This document shows positions 25,381 to 38,315 of a stretch of 64,000 bases of DNA, piece after piece. How positions within the stretch are numbered: position 1 is the stretch's first letter; each line of letters begins with the position of its first letter. The notes beneath the pieces are model-generated. The model ran no database searches and had not been told where the DNA came from. It saw nothing but the letters and a program-made list of their open reading frames with translations. Source of the DNA: Sipunculus nudus (Eukaryota > Annelida > Sipuncula > Golfingiida > Sipunculidae); the NCBI GenBank assembly GCA_026874595.1, contig JAPPUL010000019.1, positions 27,037-91,036 on the forward strand. Reading direction: 5' to 3'. The position numbers and the translations under genes were made by a program.

Positions 25381-26636
25381 CCGTGTTTCACCAAACCACG
25401 AAGTCACGTGCCGTCGCCGCAAGTGGCGGCAGGGTCCTTACGGTGGGCGGCCGGCGTGTGCAGCGGTGCGTGACGGCCTCTCCGGGCCCCATCTATGATC
25501 ATACATGTTGGAGGCACAGTCACAACTTTATTGCTTGCCGGAAATCTTCGATTTTCGCAAGCTGGTTGGTCAGTCCGCGGATGTCTGTTTGTCTGTTTGT
25601 TTGTTTGTTTGTTTGTCTGTCCAGTCCCTACAGGTCGCAATTTTCATCCCATCGCTTTCAAACTTTCACAGTTTGTGTAGAATCAAAAATGCAAGAAGCC
25701 TATTGTTTTTGGGCAATATAGGTCAAAGGTCAAGGTCAAGGTCATCAAAAGTTCCTAAAGTGCTCTTTTCTTCATATCTCCATTACTATTTGTCATAGCC
25801 CACTTCAAACAGGGCTCATTTTAATCGGCATTCCAAGGCCTTTCTTCTGATATATATGTTGCTGAAATCTGCTGTTTCTATGGTTACACATTTTGGGGGG
25901 AAAACTCATGATTTTCGAAAATAAAAGGCCTACTTTTTCTAACTTTGTCATTTTCAAAGCTCGAGAGTTCTAGTTTTTTGCATCATATAGTACTAAATAA
26001 GCTTTTTATCATACAAGTAAAAGTCTCGTAAAATCTTGCACCATTTCTCGTCAAACGAGAATTTTCGAGATTTCATTAAATATGGCTTACAGGTCGCATT
26101 TTTTAAACTATGACTTTGAAAATGACATATTTTGTGTTATTTAGAAATATCTCGAAACCAATTTTTCATTTTTTGGAAATAGCCACCAGGGGGCGTGGTA
26201 CATGAAACACTGTAACATATCATTTTTCTGCAATATCTCAAAAAATATTAAACGTGACACCATTTTTTTGGTCGTATCTGAAACTAGGAACATTGGCTTA
26301 TCCCTTCGCACATGTTGCTTTGTGCTGCCGTTACCATGGTTACCAAATTTTGGGGTAAAACTTGACAATCTGAAAATTCGGAGTTTTCCAGCTGCTATCT
26401 CTGTTGATATTTGCGATAGAAAGGTCTGGTTTTTGGCGTTAGACAGCATCCCTCCAGTTCTAAGCCATTTATCTCGCACCGTTTCTCGTGAAACGAGAAC
26501 ACGTGACCATTCAAAGAAATGCCTATAATTCTGTCATTTTTTCACGCTACAGACACATGGCTTGCAGCGCCGGATAGCGGCTGGACACTCGCAGTCACAT
26601 TCAGGGGTCGCATTGTCAGTCTCGTCAAATCTCGCG
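25381..26636 (+). repeat. Variant B unit 21 with an 18-bp deletion (1,256 bp)
   Basis: Eighteen bases are missing at the 26,469/26,470 junction, removing most of AGTCTCGTCA in the beta tail. Five single-base duplications are present: C at 25,575, C at about 25,800, G in the G run near 25,895, T near 26,537 and G near 26,583. Position 239 has the A-like T. Confidence 0.9.
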
Positions 26637-27924
26637 CCGTGTTTCACCAAACCACGAAGTCACGTGCCGTCGCCGCAAGTGGCGGGCAGGGTCCTTACGG
26701 TGGGGCGGCCGGCGTGTGCAGCGGTGCGTGACGGCCTCTCCGGGGCCCCATCTATGATCATACATGTTGGAGGCACAGTCACAACTTTATTGCTTGCCGG
26801 AAATCTTCGATTTTCGCAAGCTGGTTGGTCAGTCGCGGATGTCTGTTTGTCTGTTTGTTTGTTTGTTTTGTTTGTCTGTCCAGTCCCTACAGGTCGCAAT
26901 TTTCATCCCATCGCTTTCAAACTTTCACAGTTTGTGTAGAATCAAAAAATGCAAGAAGCCTATTGTTTTTTGGGGCAATATAGGTCAAAGGTCAAGGTCA
27001 AGGTCATCAAAAGTTCCTAAAGTGCTCTTTTCTTCATATCTCCATTACTATTTGTCATAGCCACTTCAAACAGGGCTCATTTTTAATCGGCATTCCAAGG
27101 CCTTTCTTCTGATATATATGTTGCTGAAATCTGCTGTTTTCTATGGTTACACATTTTGGGGGAAAAACTCATGATTTTCGAAAATAAAAGGCCTACTTTT
27201 TCTAACTTTGTCATTTTCAAAGCTCGAGAGTTCTAGTTTTTTGCATCATATAGTACTAAATAAGCTTTTTATCATACAAGTAAAAGTCTCGTAAAATCTT
27301 GCACCATTTCTCGTCAAACGAGAATTTTCGAGATTTCATTAAATATGGCTTACAGGTCGCATTTTTTTAAACTATGACTTTGAAAATGACATATTTTTGT
27401 GTTATTTAGAAAATATCTCGAAACCAATTTTTCATTTTTTTGGAAATAGCCACCAGGGGGCGTGGTACATGAAACACTGTAACATATCATTTTTTCTGCA
27501 ATATCTCAAAAAATATTAAACGTGACACCATTTTTTTTGGTCGTATCTGAAACTAGGAACATTGGCTTATCCCTTCGCACATGTTGCTTTGTGCTGCCGT
27601 TACCATGGTTACCAAATTTTGGGGTAAAACTTGACAATCTGAAAATTCGGAGTTTTCCAGCTGCTATCTCTGTTGATATTTGCGATAGAAAGGTCTGGTT
27701 TTTGGCGTTAGACAGCATCCCTCCAGTTTCTAAGGCCATTCAATCGCAAGTCTCGTCATATCTCGCACCGTTTCTCGTGAAACGAGAACACGTGACCATT
27801 CAAAGAAATGCCTATAATTCTGTCATTTTTTCACGCTACAGACACATGGCTTGCAGCGCCGGATAGCGGCTGACACTCGCAGTCACATTCAGGGGTCGCA
27901 TTGTCAGTCTCGTCAAATCTCGCG
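26637..27924 (+). repeat. Variant B unit 22 with 19 homopolymer expansions (1,288 bp)
   Basis: Every one of the 19 extra bases extends an existing base or run by one: for example GGG near 26,685, GGGG near 26,703 and 26,744, A6 near 26,945, T6 and G4 near 26,970, T7 near 27,362, T8 near 27,532 and T6 near 27,826. There are no compensating deletions and almost no substitutions. This pattern is characteristic of uncorrected long-read error rather than evolution. The AGGTCA and CTCF-like motifs are intact. Confidence 0.92.
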
Positions 27925-29193
27925 CCGTGTTTCACCAAACCACGAAGTCACGTGCCGTCGCCGCAAGTGGCGGCAGGGTCCTTACGGTGGGCGGCCGGCG
28001 TGTGCAGCGGTGCGTGACGGCCTCTCCGGGCCCCATCTATGATCATACATGTTGGAGGCACAGTCACAACTTTATTGCTTGCCGGAAATCTTCGATTTTC
28101 GCAAGCTGGTTGGTCAGTCGCGGATGTCTGTTTGTCTGTTTGTTTGTTTGTTTGTTTGTCTGCCCAGTCCCTACAGGTCGCAATTTTCATCCCATCGCTT
28201 TCAAACTTTCACAGTTTGTGTAGAATCAAAAATGCAAGAAGCCTATTGTTTTTGGGCAATATAGGTCAAAGGTCAAGGTCAAGGTCATCAAAAGTTCCTA
28301 AAGTGCTCTTTTCTTCATATCTCCATTACTATTTGTCATAGCCACTTCAAACAGGGCTCATTTTAATCGGCATTCCAAGGCCTTTCTTCTGATATATATG
28401 TTGCTGAAATCTGCTGTTTCTATGGTTACACATTTTGGGGGAAAACTCATGATTTTCGAAAATAAAAGGCCTACTTTTTCTAACTTTGTCATTTTCAAAG
28501 CTCGAGAGTTCTAGTTTTTTGCATCATATAGTACTAAATAAGCTTTTTATCATACAAGTAAAAGTCTCGTAAAATCTTGCACCATTTCTCGTCAAACGAG
28601 AATTTTCGAGATTTCATTAAATATGGCTTACAGGTCGCATTTTTTAAACTATGACTTTGAAAATGACATATTTTGTGTTATTTAGAAATATCTCGAAACC
28701 AATTTTTCATTTTTTGGAAATAGCCACCAGGGGGCGTGGTACATGAAACACTGTAACATATCATTTTTCTGCAATATCTCAAAAAATATTAAACGTGACA
28801 CCATTTTTTTGGTCGTATCTGAAACTAGGAACATTGGCTTATCCCTTCGCACATGTTGCTTTGTGCTGCCGTTACCATGGTTACCAAATTTTGGGGTAAA
28901 ACTTGACAATCTGAAAATTCGGAGTTTTCCAGCTGCTATCTCTGTTGATATTTGCGATAGAAAGGTCTGGTTTTTGGCGTTAGACAGCATCCCTCCAGTT
29001 CTAAGCCATTCAATCGCAAGTCTCGTCATATCTCGCACCGTTTCTCGTGAAACGAGAACACGTGACCATTCAAAGAAATGCCTATAATTCTGTCATTTTT
29101 CACGCTACAGACACATGGCTTGCAGCGCCGGATAGCGGCTGACACTCGCAGTCACATTCAGGGGTCGCATTGTCAGTCTCGTCAAATCTCGCG
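27925..29193 (+). repeat. Reference variant B unit (unit 23)
   Basis: First clean B copy after the noisy patch and a good map for units 23-49. It has exactly 1,269 bp and the consensus B state at all 31 diagnostic sites, including C at position 239. The AGGTCA cluster lies at 28263-28287 and the CTCF-like motif at 28721-28739, both unchanged from A. None of the A/B differences fall in unit positions 59-238, 247-429, 776-885 or 887-1010. With 31 changes over 1,269 bp, gaps of this size are only marginally longer than chance, so they do not by themselves show constraint. Confidence 0.93.
28721..28739 (+). promoter_or_regulatory. CTCF-like motif in the variant B unit
   Basis: Identical to the A-unit motif; none of the 31 A/B differences touches it or the 21 bases on its 5' side and 70 on its 3' side. 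Of the 50 copies in the window, 49 are intact. The copy of unit 50 (62984-63003) has six G instead of five, inside a patch of likely homopolymer errors. Confidence 0.6.
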
Positions 29194-32100
29194 CCGTGTT
29201 TCACCAAACCACGAAGTCACGTGCCGTCGCCGCAAGTGGCGGCAGGGTCCTTACGGTGGGCGGCCGGCGTGTGCAGCGGTGCGTGACGGCCTCTCCGGGC
29301 CCCATCTATGATCATACATGTTGGAGGCACAGTCACAACTTTATTGCTTGCCGGAAATCTTCGATTTTCGCAAGCTGGTTGGTCAGTCGCGGATGTCTGT
29401 TTGTCTGTTTGTTTGTTTGTTTGTTTGTCTGCCCAGTCCCTACAGGTCGCAATTTTCATCCCATCGCTTTCAAACTTTCACAGTTTGTGTAGAATCAAAA
29501 ATGCAAGAAGCCTATTGTTTTTGGGCAATATAGGTCAAAGGTCAAGGTCAAGGTCATCAAAAGTTCCTAAAGTGCTCTTTTCTTCATATCTCCATTACTA
29601 TTTGTCATAGCCACTTCAAACAGGGCTCATTTTAATCGGCATTCCAAGGCCTTTCTTCTGATATATATGTTGCTGAAATCTGCTGTTTCTATGGTTACAC
29701 ATTTTGGGGGAAAACTCATGATTTTCGAAAATAAAAGGCCTACTTTTTCTAACTTTGTCATTTTCAAAGCTCGAGAGTTCTAGTTTTTTGCATCATATAG
29801 TACTAAATAAGCTTTTTATCATACAAGTAAAAGTCTCGTAAAATCTTGCACCATTTCTCGTCAAACGAGAATTTTCGAGATTTCATTAAATATGGCTTAC
29901 AGGTCGCATTTTTTAAACTATGACTTTGAAAATGACATATTTTGTGTTATTTAGAAATATCTCGAAACCAATTTTTCATTTTTTGGAAATAGCCACCAGG
30001 GGGCGTGGTACATGAAACACTGTAACATATCATTTTTCTGCAATATCTCAAAAAATATTAAACGTGACACCATTTTTTTGGTCGTATCTGAAACTAGGAA
30101 CATTGGCTTATCCCTTCGCACATGTTGCTTTGTGCTGCCGTTACCATGGTTACCAAATTTTGGGGTAAAACTTGACAATCTGAAAATTCGGAGTTTTCCA
30201 GCTGCTATCTCTGTTGATATTTGCGATAGAAAGGTCTGGTTTTTGGCGTTAGACAGCATCCCTCCAGTTCTAAGCCATTCAATCGCAAGTCTCGTCATAT
30301 CTCGCACCGTTTCTCGTGAAACGAGAACACGTGACCATTCAAAGAAATGCCTATAATTCTGTCATTTTTCACGCTACAGACACATGGCTTGCAGCGCCGG
30401 ATAGCGGCTGACACTCGCAGTCACATTCAGGGGTCGCATTGTCAGTCTCGTCAAATCTCGCGCCGTGTTTCACCAAACCACGAAGTCACGTGCCGTCGCC
30501 GCAAGTGGCGGCAGGGTCCTTACGGTGGGCGGCCGGCGTGTGCAGCGGTGCGTGACGGCCTCTCCGGGCCCCATCTATGATCATACATGTTGGAGGCACA
30601 GTCACAACTTTATTGCTTGCCGGAAATCTTCGATTTTCGCAAGCTGGTTGGTCAGTCGCGGATGTCTGTTTGTCTGTTTGTTTGTTTGTTTGTTTGTCTG
30701 CCCAGTCCCTACAGGTCGCAATTTTCATCCCATCGCTTTCAAACTTTCACAGTTTGTGTAGAATCAAAAATGCAAGAAGCCTATTGTTTTTGGGCAATAT
30801 AGGTCAAAGGTCAAGGTCAAGGTCATCAAAAGTTCCTAAAGTGCTCTTTTCTTCATATCTCCATTACTATTTGTCATAGCCACTTCAAACAGGGCTCATT
30901 TTAATCGGCATTCCAAGGCCTTTCTTCTGATATATATGTTGCTGAAATCTGCTGTTTCTATGGTTACACATTTTGGGGGAAAACTCATGATTTTCGAAAA
31001 TAAAAGGCCTACTTTTTCTAACTTTGTCATTTTCAAAGCTCGAGAGTTCTAGTTTTTTGCATCATATAGTACTAAATAAGCTTTTTATCATACAAGTAAA
31101 AGTCTCGTAAAATCTTGCACCATTTCTCGTCAAACGAGAATTTTCGAGATTTCATTAAATATGGCTTACAGGTCGCATTTTTTAAACTATGACTTTGAAA
31201 ATGACATATTTTGTGTTATTTAGAAATATCTCGAAACCAATTTTTCATTTTTTGGAAATAGCCACCAGGGGGCGTGGTACATGAAACACTGTAACATATC
31301 ATTTTTCTGCAATATCTCAAAAAATATTAAACGTGACACCATTTTTTTGGTCGTATCTGAAACTAGGAACATTGGCTTATCCCTTCGCACATGTTGCTTT
31401 GTGCTGCCGTTACCATGGTTACCAAATTTTGGGGTAAAACTTGACAATCTGAAAATTCGGAGTTTTCCAGCTGCTATCTCTGTTGATATTTGCGATAGAA
31501 AGGTCTGGTTTTTGGCGTTAGACAGCATCCCTCCAGTTCTAAGCCATTCAATCGCAAGTCTCGTCATATCTCGCACCGTTTCTCGTGAAACGAGAACACG
31601 TGACCATTCAAAGAAATGCCTATAATTCTGTCATTTTTCACGCTACAGACACATGGCTTGCAGCGCCGGATAGCGGCTGACACTCGCAGTCACATTCAGG
31701 GGTCGCATTGTCAGTCTCGTCAAATCTCGCGCCGTGTTTCACCAAACCACGAAGTCACGTGCCGTCGCCGCAAGTGGCGGCAGGGTCCTTACGGTGGGCG
31801 GCCGGCGTGTGCAGCGGTGCGTGACGGCCTCTCCGGGCCCCATCTATGATCATACATGTTGGAGGCACAGTCACAACTTTATTGCTTGCCGGAAATCTTC
31901 GATTTTCGCAAGCTGGTTGGTCAGTCGCGGATGTCTGTTTGTCTGTTTGTTTGTTTGTTTGTTTGTCTGCCCAGTCCCTACAGGTCGCAATTTTCATCCC
32001 ATCGCTTTCAAACTTTCACAGTTTGTGTAGAATCAAAAATGCAAGAAGCCTATTGTTTTTGGGCAATATAGGTCAAAGGTCAAGGTCAAGGTCATCAAAA

Positions 32101-35100
32101 GTTCCTAAAGTGCTCTTTTCTTCATATCTCCATTACTATTTGTCATAGCCACTTCAAACAGGGCTCATTTTAATCGGCATTCCAAGGCCTTTCTTCTGAT
32201 ATATATGTTGCTGAAATCTGCTGTTTCTATGGTTACACATTTTGGGGGAAAACTCATGATTTTCGAAAATAAAAGGCCTACTTTTTCTAACTTTGTCATT
32301 TTCAAAGCTCGAGAGTTCTAGTTTTTTGCATCATATAGTACTAAATAAGCTTTTTATCATACAAGTAAAAGTCTCGTAAAATCTTGCACCATTTCTCGTC
32401 AAACGAGAATTTTCGAGATTTCATTAAATATGGCTTACAGGTCGCATTTTTTAAACTATGACTTTGAAAATGACATATTTTGTGTTATTTAGAAATATCT
32501 CGAAACCAATTTTTCATTTTTTGGAAATAGCCACCAGGGGGCGTGGTACATGAAACACTGTAACATATCATTTTTCTGCAATATCTCAAAAAATATTAAA
32601 CGTGACACCATTTTTTTGGTCGTATCTGAAACTAGGAACATTGGCTTATCCCTTCGCACATGTTGCTTTGTGCTGCCGTTACCATGGTTACCAAATTTTG
32701 GGGTAAAACTTGACAATCTGAAAATTCGGAGTTTTCCAGCTGCTATCTCTGTTGATATTTGCGATAGAAAGGTCTGGTTTTTGGCGTTAGACAGCATCCC
32801 TCCAGTTCTAAGCCATTCAATCGCAAGTCTCGTCATATCTCGCACCGTTTCTCGTGAAACGAGAACACGTGACCATTCAAAGAAATGCCTATAATTCTGT
32901 CATTTTTCACGCTACAGACACATGGCTTGCAGCGCCGGATAGCGGCTGACACTCGCAGTCACATTCAGGGGTCGCATTGTCAGTCTCGTCAAATCTCGCG
33001 CCGTGTTTCACCAAACCACGAAGTCACGTGCCGTCGCCGCAAGTGGCGGCAGGGTCCTTACGGTGGGCGGCCGGCGTGTGCAGCGGTGCGTGACGGCCTC
33101 TCCGGGCCCCATCTATGATCATACATGTTGGAGGCACAGTCACAACTTTATTGCTTGCCGGAAATCTTCGATTTTCGCAAGCTGGTTGGTCAGTCGCGGA
33201 TGTCTGTTTGTCTGTTTGTTTGTTTGTTTGTTTGTCTGCCCAGTCCCTACAGGTCGCAATTTTCATCCCATCGCTTTCAAACTTTCACAGTTTGTGTAGA
33301 ATCAAAAATGCAAGAAGCCTATTGTTTTTGGGCAATATAGGTCAAAGGTCAAGGTCAAGGTCATCAAAAGTTCCTAAAGTGCTCTTTTCTTCATATCTCC
33401 ATTACTATTTGTCATAGCCACTTCAAACAGGGCTCATTTTAATCGGCATTCCAAGGCCTTTCTTCTGATATATATGTTGCTGAAATCTGCTGTTTCTATG
33501 GTTACACATTTTGGGGGAAAACTCATGATTTTCGAAAATAAAAGGCCTACTTTTTCTAACTTTGTCATTTTCAAAGCTCGAGAGTTCTAGTTTTTTGCAT
33601 CATATAGTACTAAATAAGCTTTTTATCATACAAGTAAAAGTCTCGTAAAATCTTGCACCATTTCTCGTCAAACGAGAATTTTCGAGATTTCATTAAATAT
33701 GGCTTACAGGTCGCATTTTTTAAACTATGACTTTGAAAATGACATATTTTGTGTTATTTAGAAATATCTCGAAACCAATTTTTCATTTTTTGGAAATAGC
33801 CACCAGGGGGCGTGGTACATGAAACACTGTAACATATCATTTTTCTGCAATATCTCAAAAAATATTAAACGTGACACCATTTTTTTGGTCGTATCTGAAA
33901 CTAGGAACATTGGCTTATCCCTTCGCACATGTTGCTTTGTGCTGCCGTTACCATGGTTACCAAATTTTGGGGTAAAACTTGACAATCTGAAAATTCGGAG
34001 TTTTCCAGCTGCTATCTCTGTTGATATTTGCGATAGAAAGGTCTGGTTTTTGGCGTTAGACAGCATCCCTCCAGTTCTAAGCCATTCAATCGCAAGTCTC
34101 GTCATATCTCGCACCGTTTCTCGTGAAACGAGAACACGTGACCATTCAAAGAAATGCCTATAATTCTGTCATTTTTCACGCTACAGACACATGGCTTGCA
34201 GCGCCGGATAGCGGCTGACACTCGCAGTCACATTCAGGGGTCGCATTGTCAGTCTCGTCAAATCTCGCGCCGTGTTTCACCAAACCACGAAGTCACGTGC
34301 CGTCGCCGCAAGTGGCGGCAGGGTCCTTACGGTGGGCGGCCGGCGTGTGCAGCGGTGCGTGACGGCCTCTCCGGGCCCCATCTATGATCATACATGTTGG
34401 AGGCACAGTCACAACTTTATTGCTTGCCGGAAATCTTCGATTTTCGCAAGCTGGTTGGTCAGTCGCGGATGTCTGTTTGTCTGTTTGTTTGTTTGTTTGT
34501 TTGTCTGCCCAGTCCCTACAGGTCGCAATTTTCATCCCATCGCTTTCAAACTTTCACAGTTTGTGTAGAATCAAAAATGCAAGAAGCCTATTGTTTTTGG
34601 GCAATATAGGTCAAAGGTCAAGGTCAAGGTCATCAAAAGTTCCTAAAGTGCTCTTTTCTTCATATCTCCATTACTATTTGTCATAGCCACTTCAAACAGG
34701 GCTCATTTTAATCGGCATTCCAAGGCCTTTCTTCTGATATATATGTTGCTGAAATCTGCTGTTTCTATGGTTACACATTTTGGGGGAAAACTCATGATTT
34801 TCGAAAATAAAAGGCCTACTTTTTCTAACTTTGTCATTTTCAAAGCTCGAGAGTTCTAGTTTTTTGCATCATATAGTACTAAATAAGCTTTTTATCATAC
34901 AAGTAAAAGTCTCGTAAAATCTTGCACCATTTCTCGTCAAACGAGAATTTTCGAGATTTCATTAAATATGGCTTACAGGTCGCATTTTTTAAACTATGAC
35001 TTTGAAAATGACATATTTTGTGTTATTTAGAAATATCTCGAAACCAATTTTTCATTTTTTGGAAATAGCCACCAGGGGGCGTGGTACATGAAACACTGTA

Positions 35101-38100
35101 ACATATCATTTTTCTGCAATATCTCAAAAAATATTAAACGTGACACCATTTTTTTGGTCGTATCTGAAACTAGGAACATTGGCTTATCCCTTCGCACATG
35201 TTGCTTTGTGCTGCCGTTACCATGGTTACCAAATTTTGGGGTAAAACTTGACAATCTGAAAATTCGGAGTTTTCCAGCTGCTATCTCTGTTGATATTTGC
35301 GATAGAAAGGTCTGGTTTTTGGCGTTAGACAGCATCCCTCCAGTTCTAAGCCATTCAATCGCAAGTCTCGTCATATCTCGCACCGTTTCTCGTGAAACGA
35401 GAACACGTGACCATTCAAAGAAATGCCTATAATTCTGTCATTTTTCACGCTACAGACACATGGCTTGCAGCGCCGGATAGCGGCTGACACTCGCAGTCAC
35501 ATTCAGGGGTCGCATTGTCAGTCTCGTCAAATCTCGCGCCGTGTTTCACCAAACCACGAAGTCACGTGCCGTCGCCGCAAGTGGCGGCAGGGTCCTTACG
35601 GTGGGCGGCCGGCGTGTGCAGCGGTGCGTGACGGCCTCTCCGGGCCCCATCTATGATCATACATGTTGGAGGCACAGTCACAACTTTATTGCTTGCCGGA
35701 AATCTTCGATTTTCGCAAGCTGGTTGGTCAGTCGCGGATGTCTGTTTGTCTGTTTGTTTGTTTGTTTGTTTGTCTGCCCAGTCCCTACAGGTCGCAATTT
35801 TCATCCCATCGCTTTCAAACTTTCACAGTTTGTGTAGAATCAAAAATGCAAGAAGCCTATTGTTTTTGGGCAATATAGGTCAAAGGTCAAGGTCAAGGTC
35901 ATCAAAAGTTCCTAAAGTGCTCTTTTCTTCATATCTCCATTACTATTTGTCATAGCCACTTCAAACAGGGCTCATTTTAATCGGCATTCCAAGGCCTTTC
36001 TTCTGATATATATGTTGCTGAAATCTGCTGTTTCTATGGTTACACATTTTGGGGGAAAACTCATGATTTTCGAAAATAAAAGGCCTACTTTTTCTAACTT
36101 TGTCATTTTCAAAGCTCGAGAGTTCTAGTTTTTTGCATCATATAGTACTAAATAAGCTTTTTATCATACAAGTAAAAGTCTCGTAAAATCTTGCACCATT
36201 TCTCGTCAAACGAGAATTTTCGAGATTTCATTAAATATGGCTTACAGGTCGCATTTTTTAAACTATGACTTTGAAAATGACATATTTTGTGTTATTTAGA
36301 AATATCTCGAAACCAATTTTTCATTTTTTGGAAATAGCCACCAGGGGGCGTGGTACATGAAACACTGTAACATATCATTTTTCTGCAATATCTCAAAAAA
36401 TATTAAACGTGACACCATTTTTTTGGTCGTATCTGAAACTAGGAACATTGGCTTATCCCTTCGCACATGTTGCTTTGTGCTGCCGTTACCATGGTTACCA
36501 AATTTTGGGGTAAAACTTGACAATCTGAAAATTCGGAGTTTTCCAGCTGCTATCTCTGTTGATATTTGCGATAGAAAGGTCTGGTTTTTGGCGTTAGACA
36601 GCATCCCTCCAGTTCTAAGCCATTCAATCGCAAGTCTCGTCATATCTCGCACCGTTTCTCGTGAAACGAGAACACGTGACCATTCAAAGAAATGCCTATA
36701 ATTCTGTCATTTTTCACGCTACAGACACATGGCTTGCAGCGCCGGATAGCGGCTGACACTCGCAGTCACATTCAGGGGTCGCATTGTCAGTCTCGTCAAA
36801 TCTCGCGCCGTGTTTCACCAAACCACGAAGTCACGTGCCGTCGCCGCAAGTGGCGGCAGGGTCCTTACGGTGGGCGGCCGGCGTGTGCAGCGGTGCGTGA
36901 CGGCCTCTCCGGGCCCCATCTATGATCATACATGTTGGAGGCACAGTCACAACTTTATTGCTTGCCGGAAATCTTCGATTTTCGCAAGCTGGTTGGTCAG
37001 TCGCGGATGTCTGTTTGTCTGTTTGTTTGTTTGTTTGTTTGTCTGCCCAGTCCCTACAGGTCGCAATTTTCATCCCATCGCTTTCAAACTTTCACAGTTT
37101 GTGTAGAATCAAAAATGCAAGAAGCCTATTGTTTTTGGGCAATATAGGTCAAAGGTCAAGGTCAAGGTCATCAAAAGTTCCTAAAGTGCTCTTTTCTTCA
37201 TATCTCCATTACTATTTGTCATAGCCACTTCAAACAGGGCTCATTTTAATCGGCATTCCAAGGCCTTTCTTCTGATATATATGTTGCTGAAATCTGCTGT
37301 TTCTATGGTTACACATTTTGGGGGAAAACTCATGATTTTCGAAAATAAAAGGCCTACTTTTTCTAACTTTGTCATTTTCAAAGCTCGAGAGTTCTAGTTT
37401 TTTGCATCATATAGTACTAAATAAGCTTTTTATCATACAAGTAAAAGTCTCGTAAAATCTTGCACCATTTCTCGTCAAACGAGAATTTTCGAGATTTCAT
37501 TAAATATGGCTTACAGGTCGCATTTTTTAAACTATGACTTTGAAAATGACATATTTTGTGTTATTTAGAAATATCTCGAAACCAATTTTTCATTTTTTGG
37601 AAATAGCCACCAGGGGGCGTGGTACATGAAACACTGTAACATATCATTTTTCTGCAATATCTCAAAAAATATTAAACGTGACACCATTTTTTTGGTCGTA
37701 TCTGAAACTAGGAACATTGGCTTATCCCTTCGCACATGTTGCTTTGTGCTGCCGTTACCATGGTTACCAAATTTTGGGGTAAAACTTGACAATCTGAAAA
37801 TTCGGAGTTTTCCAGCTGCTATCTCTGTTGATATTTGCGATAGAAAGGTCTGGTTTTTGGCGTTAGACAGCATCCCTCCAGTTCTAAGCCATTCAATCGC
37901 AAGTCTCGTCATATCTCGCACCGTTTCTCGTGAAACGAGAACACGTGACCATTCAAAGAAATGCCTATAATTCTGTCATTTTTCACGCTACAGACACATG
38001 GCTTGCAGCGCCGGATAGCGGCTGACACTCGCAGTCACATTCAGGGGTCGCATTGTCAGTCTCGTCAAATCTCGCGCCGTGTTTCACCAAACCACGAAGT

Positions 38101-38314
38101 CACGTGCCGTCGCCGCAAGTGGCGGCAGGGTCCTTACGGTGGGCGGCCGGCGTGTGCAGCGGTGCGTGACGGCCTCTCCGGGCCCCATCTATGATCATAC
38201 ATGTTGGAGGCACAGTCACAACTTTATTGCTTGCCGGAAATCTTCGATTTTCGCAAGCTGGTTGGTCAGTCGCGGATGTCTGTTTGTCTGTTTGTTTGTT
38301 TGTTTGTTTGTCTG

Positions 38315-38315
38315 T
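38315..38315 (+). other. Variant site T239 in B unit 31
   Basis: T instead of the usual B-block C at unit position 239, in the last TGTC/TGCC step of the microsatellite. The same T is found at 44,660 (unit 36) and 49,736 (unit 40), and in units 21 and 22. All five retain the B state at neighbouring position 246. Confidence 0.93.

Noticed and set aside
25381-27924. Units 21 and 22 as a distinct third repeat variant
   Set aside because: Apart from run expansions and one deletion they have the B state at every diagnostic site except 239, so they are noisy B copies, not a new variant.
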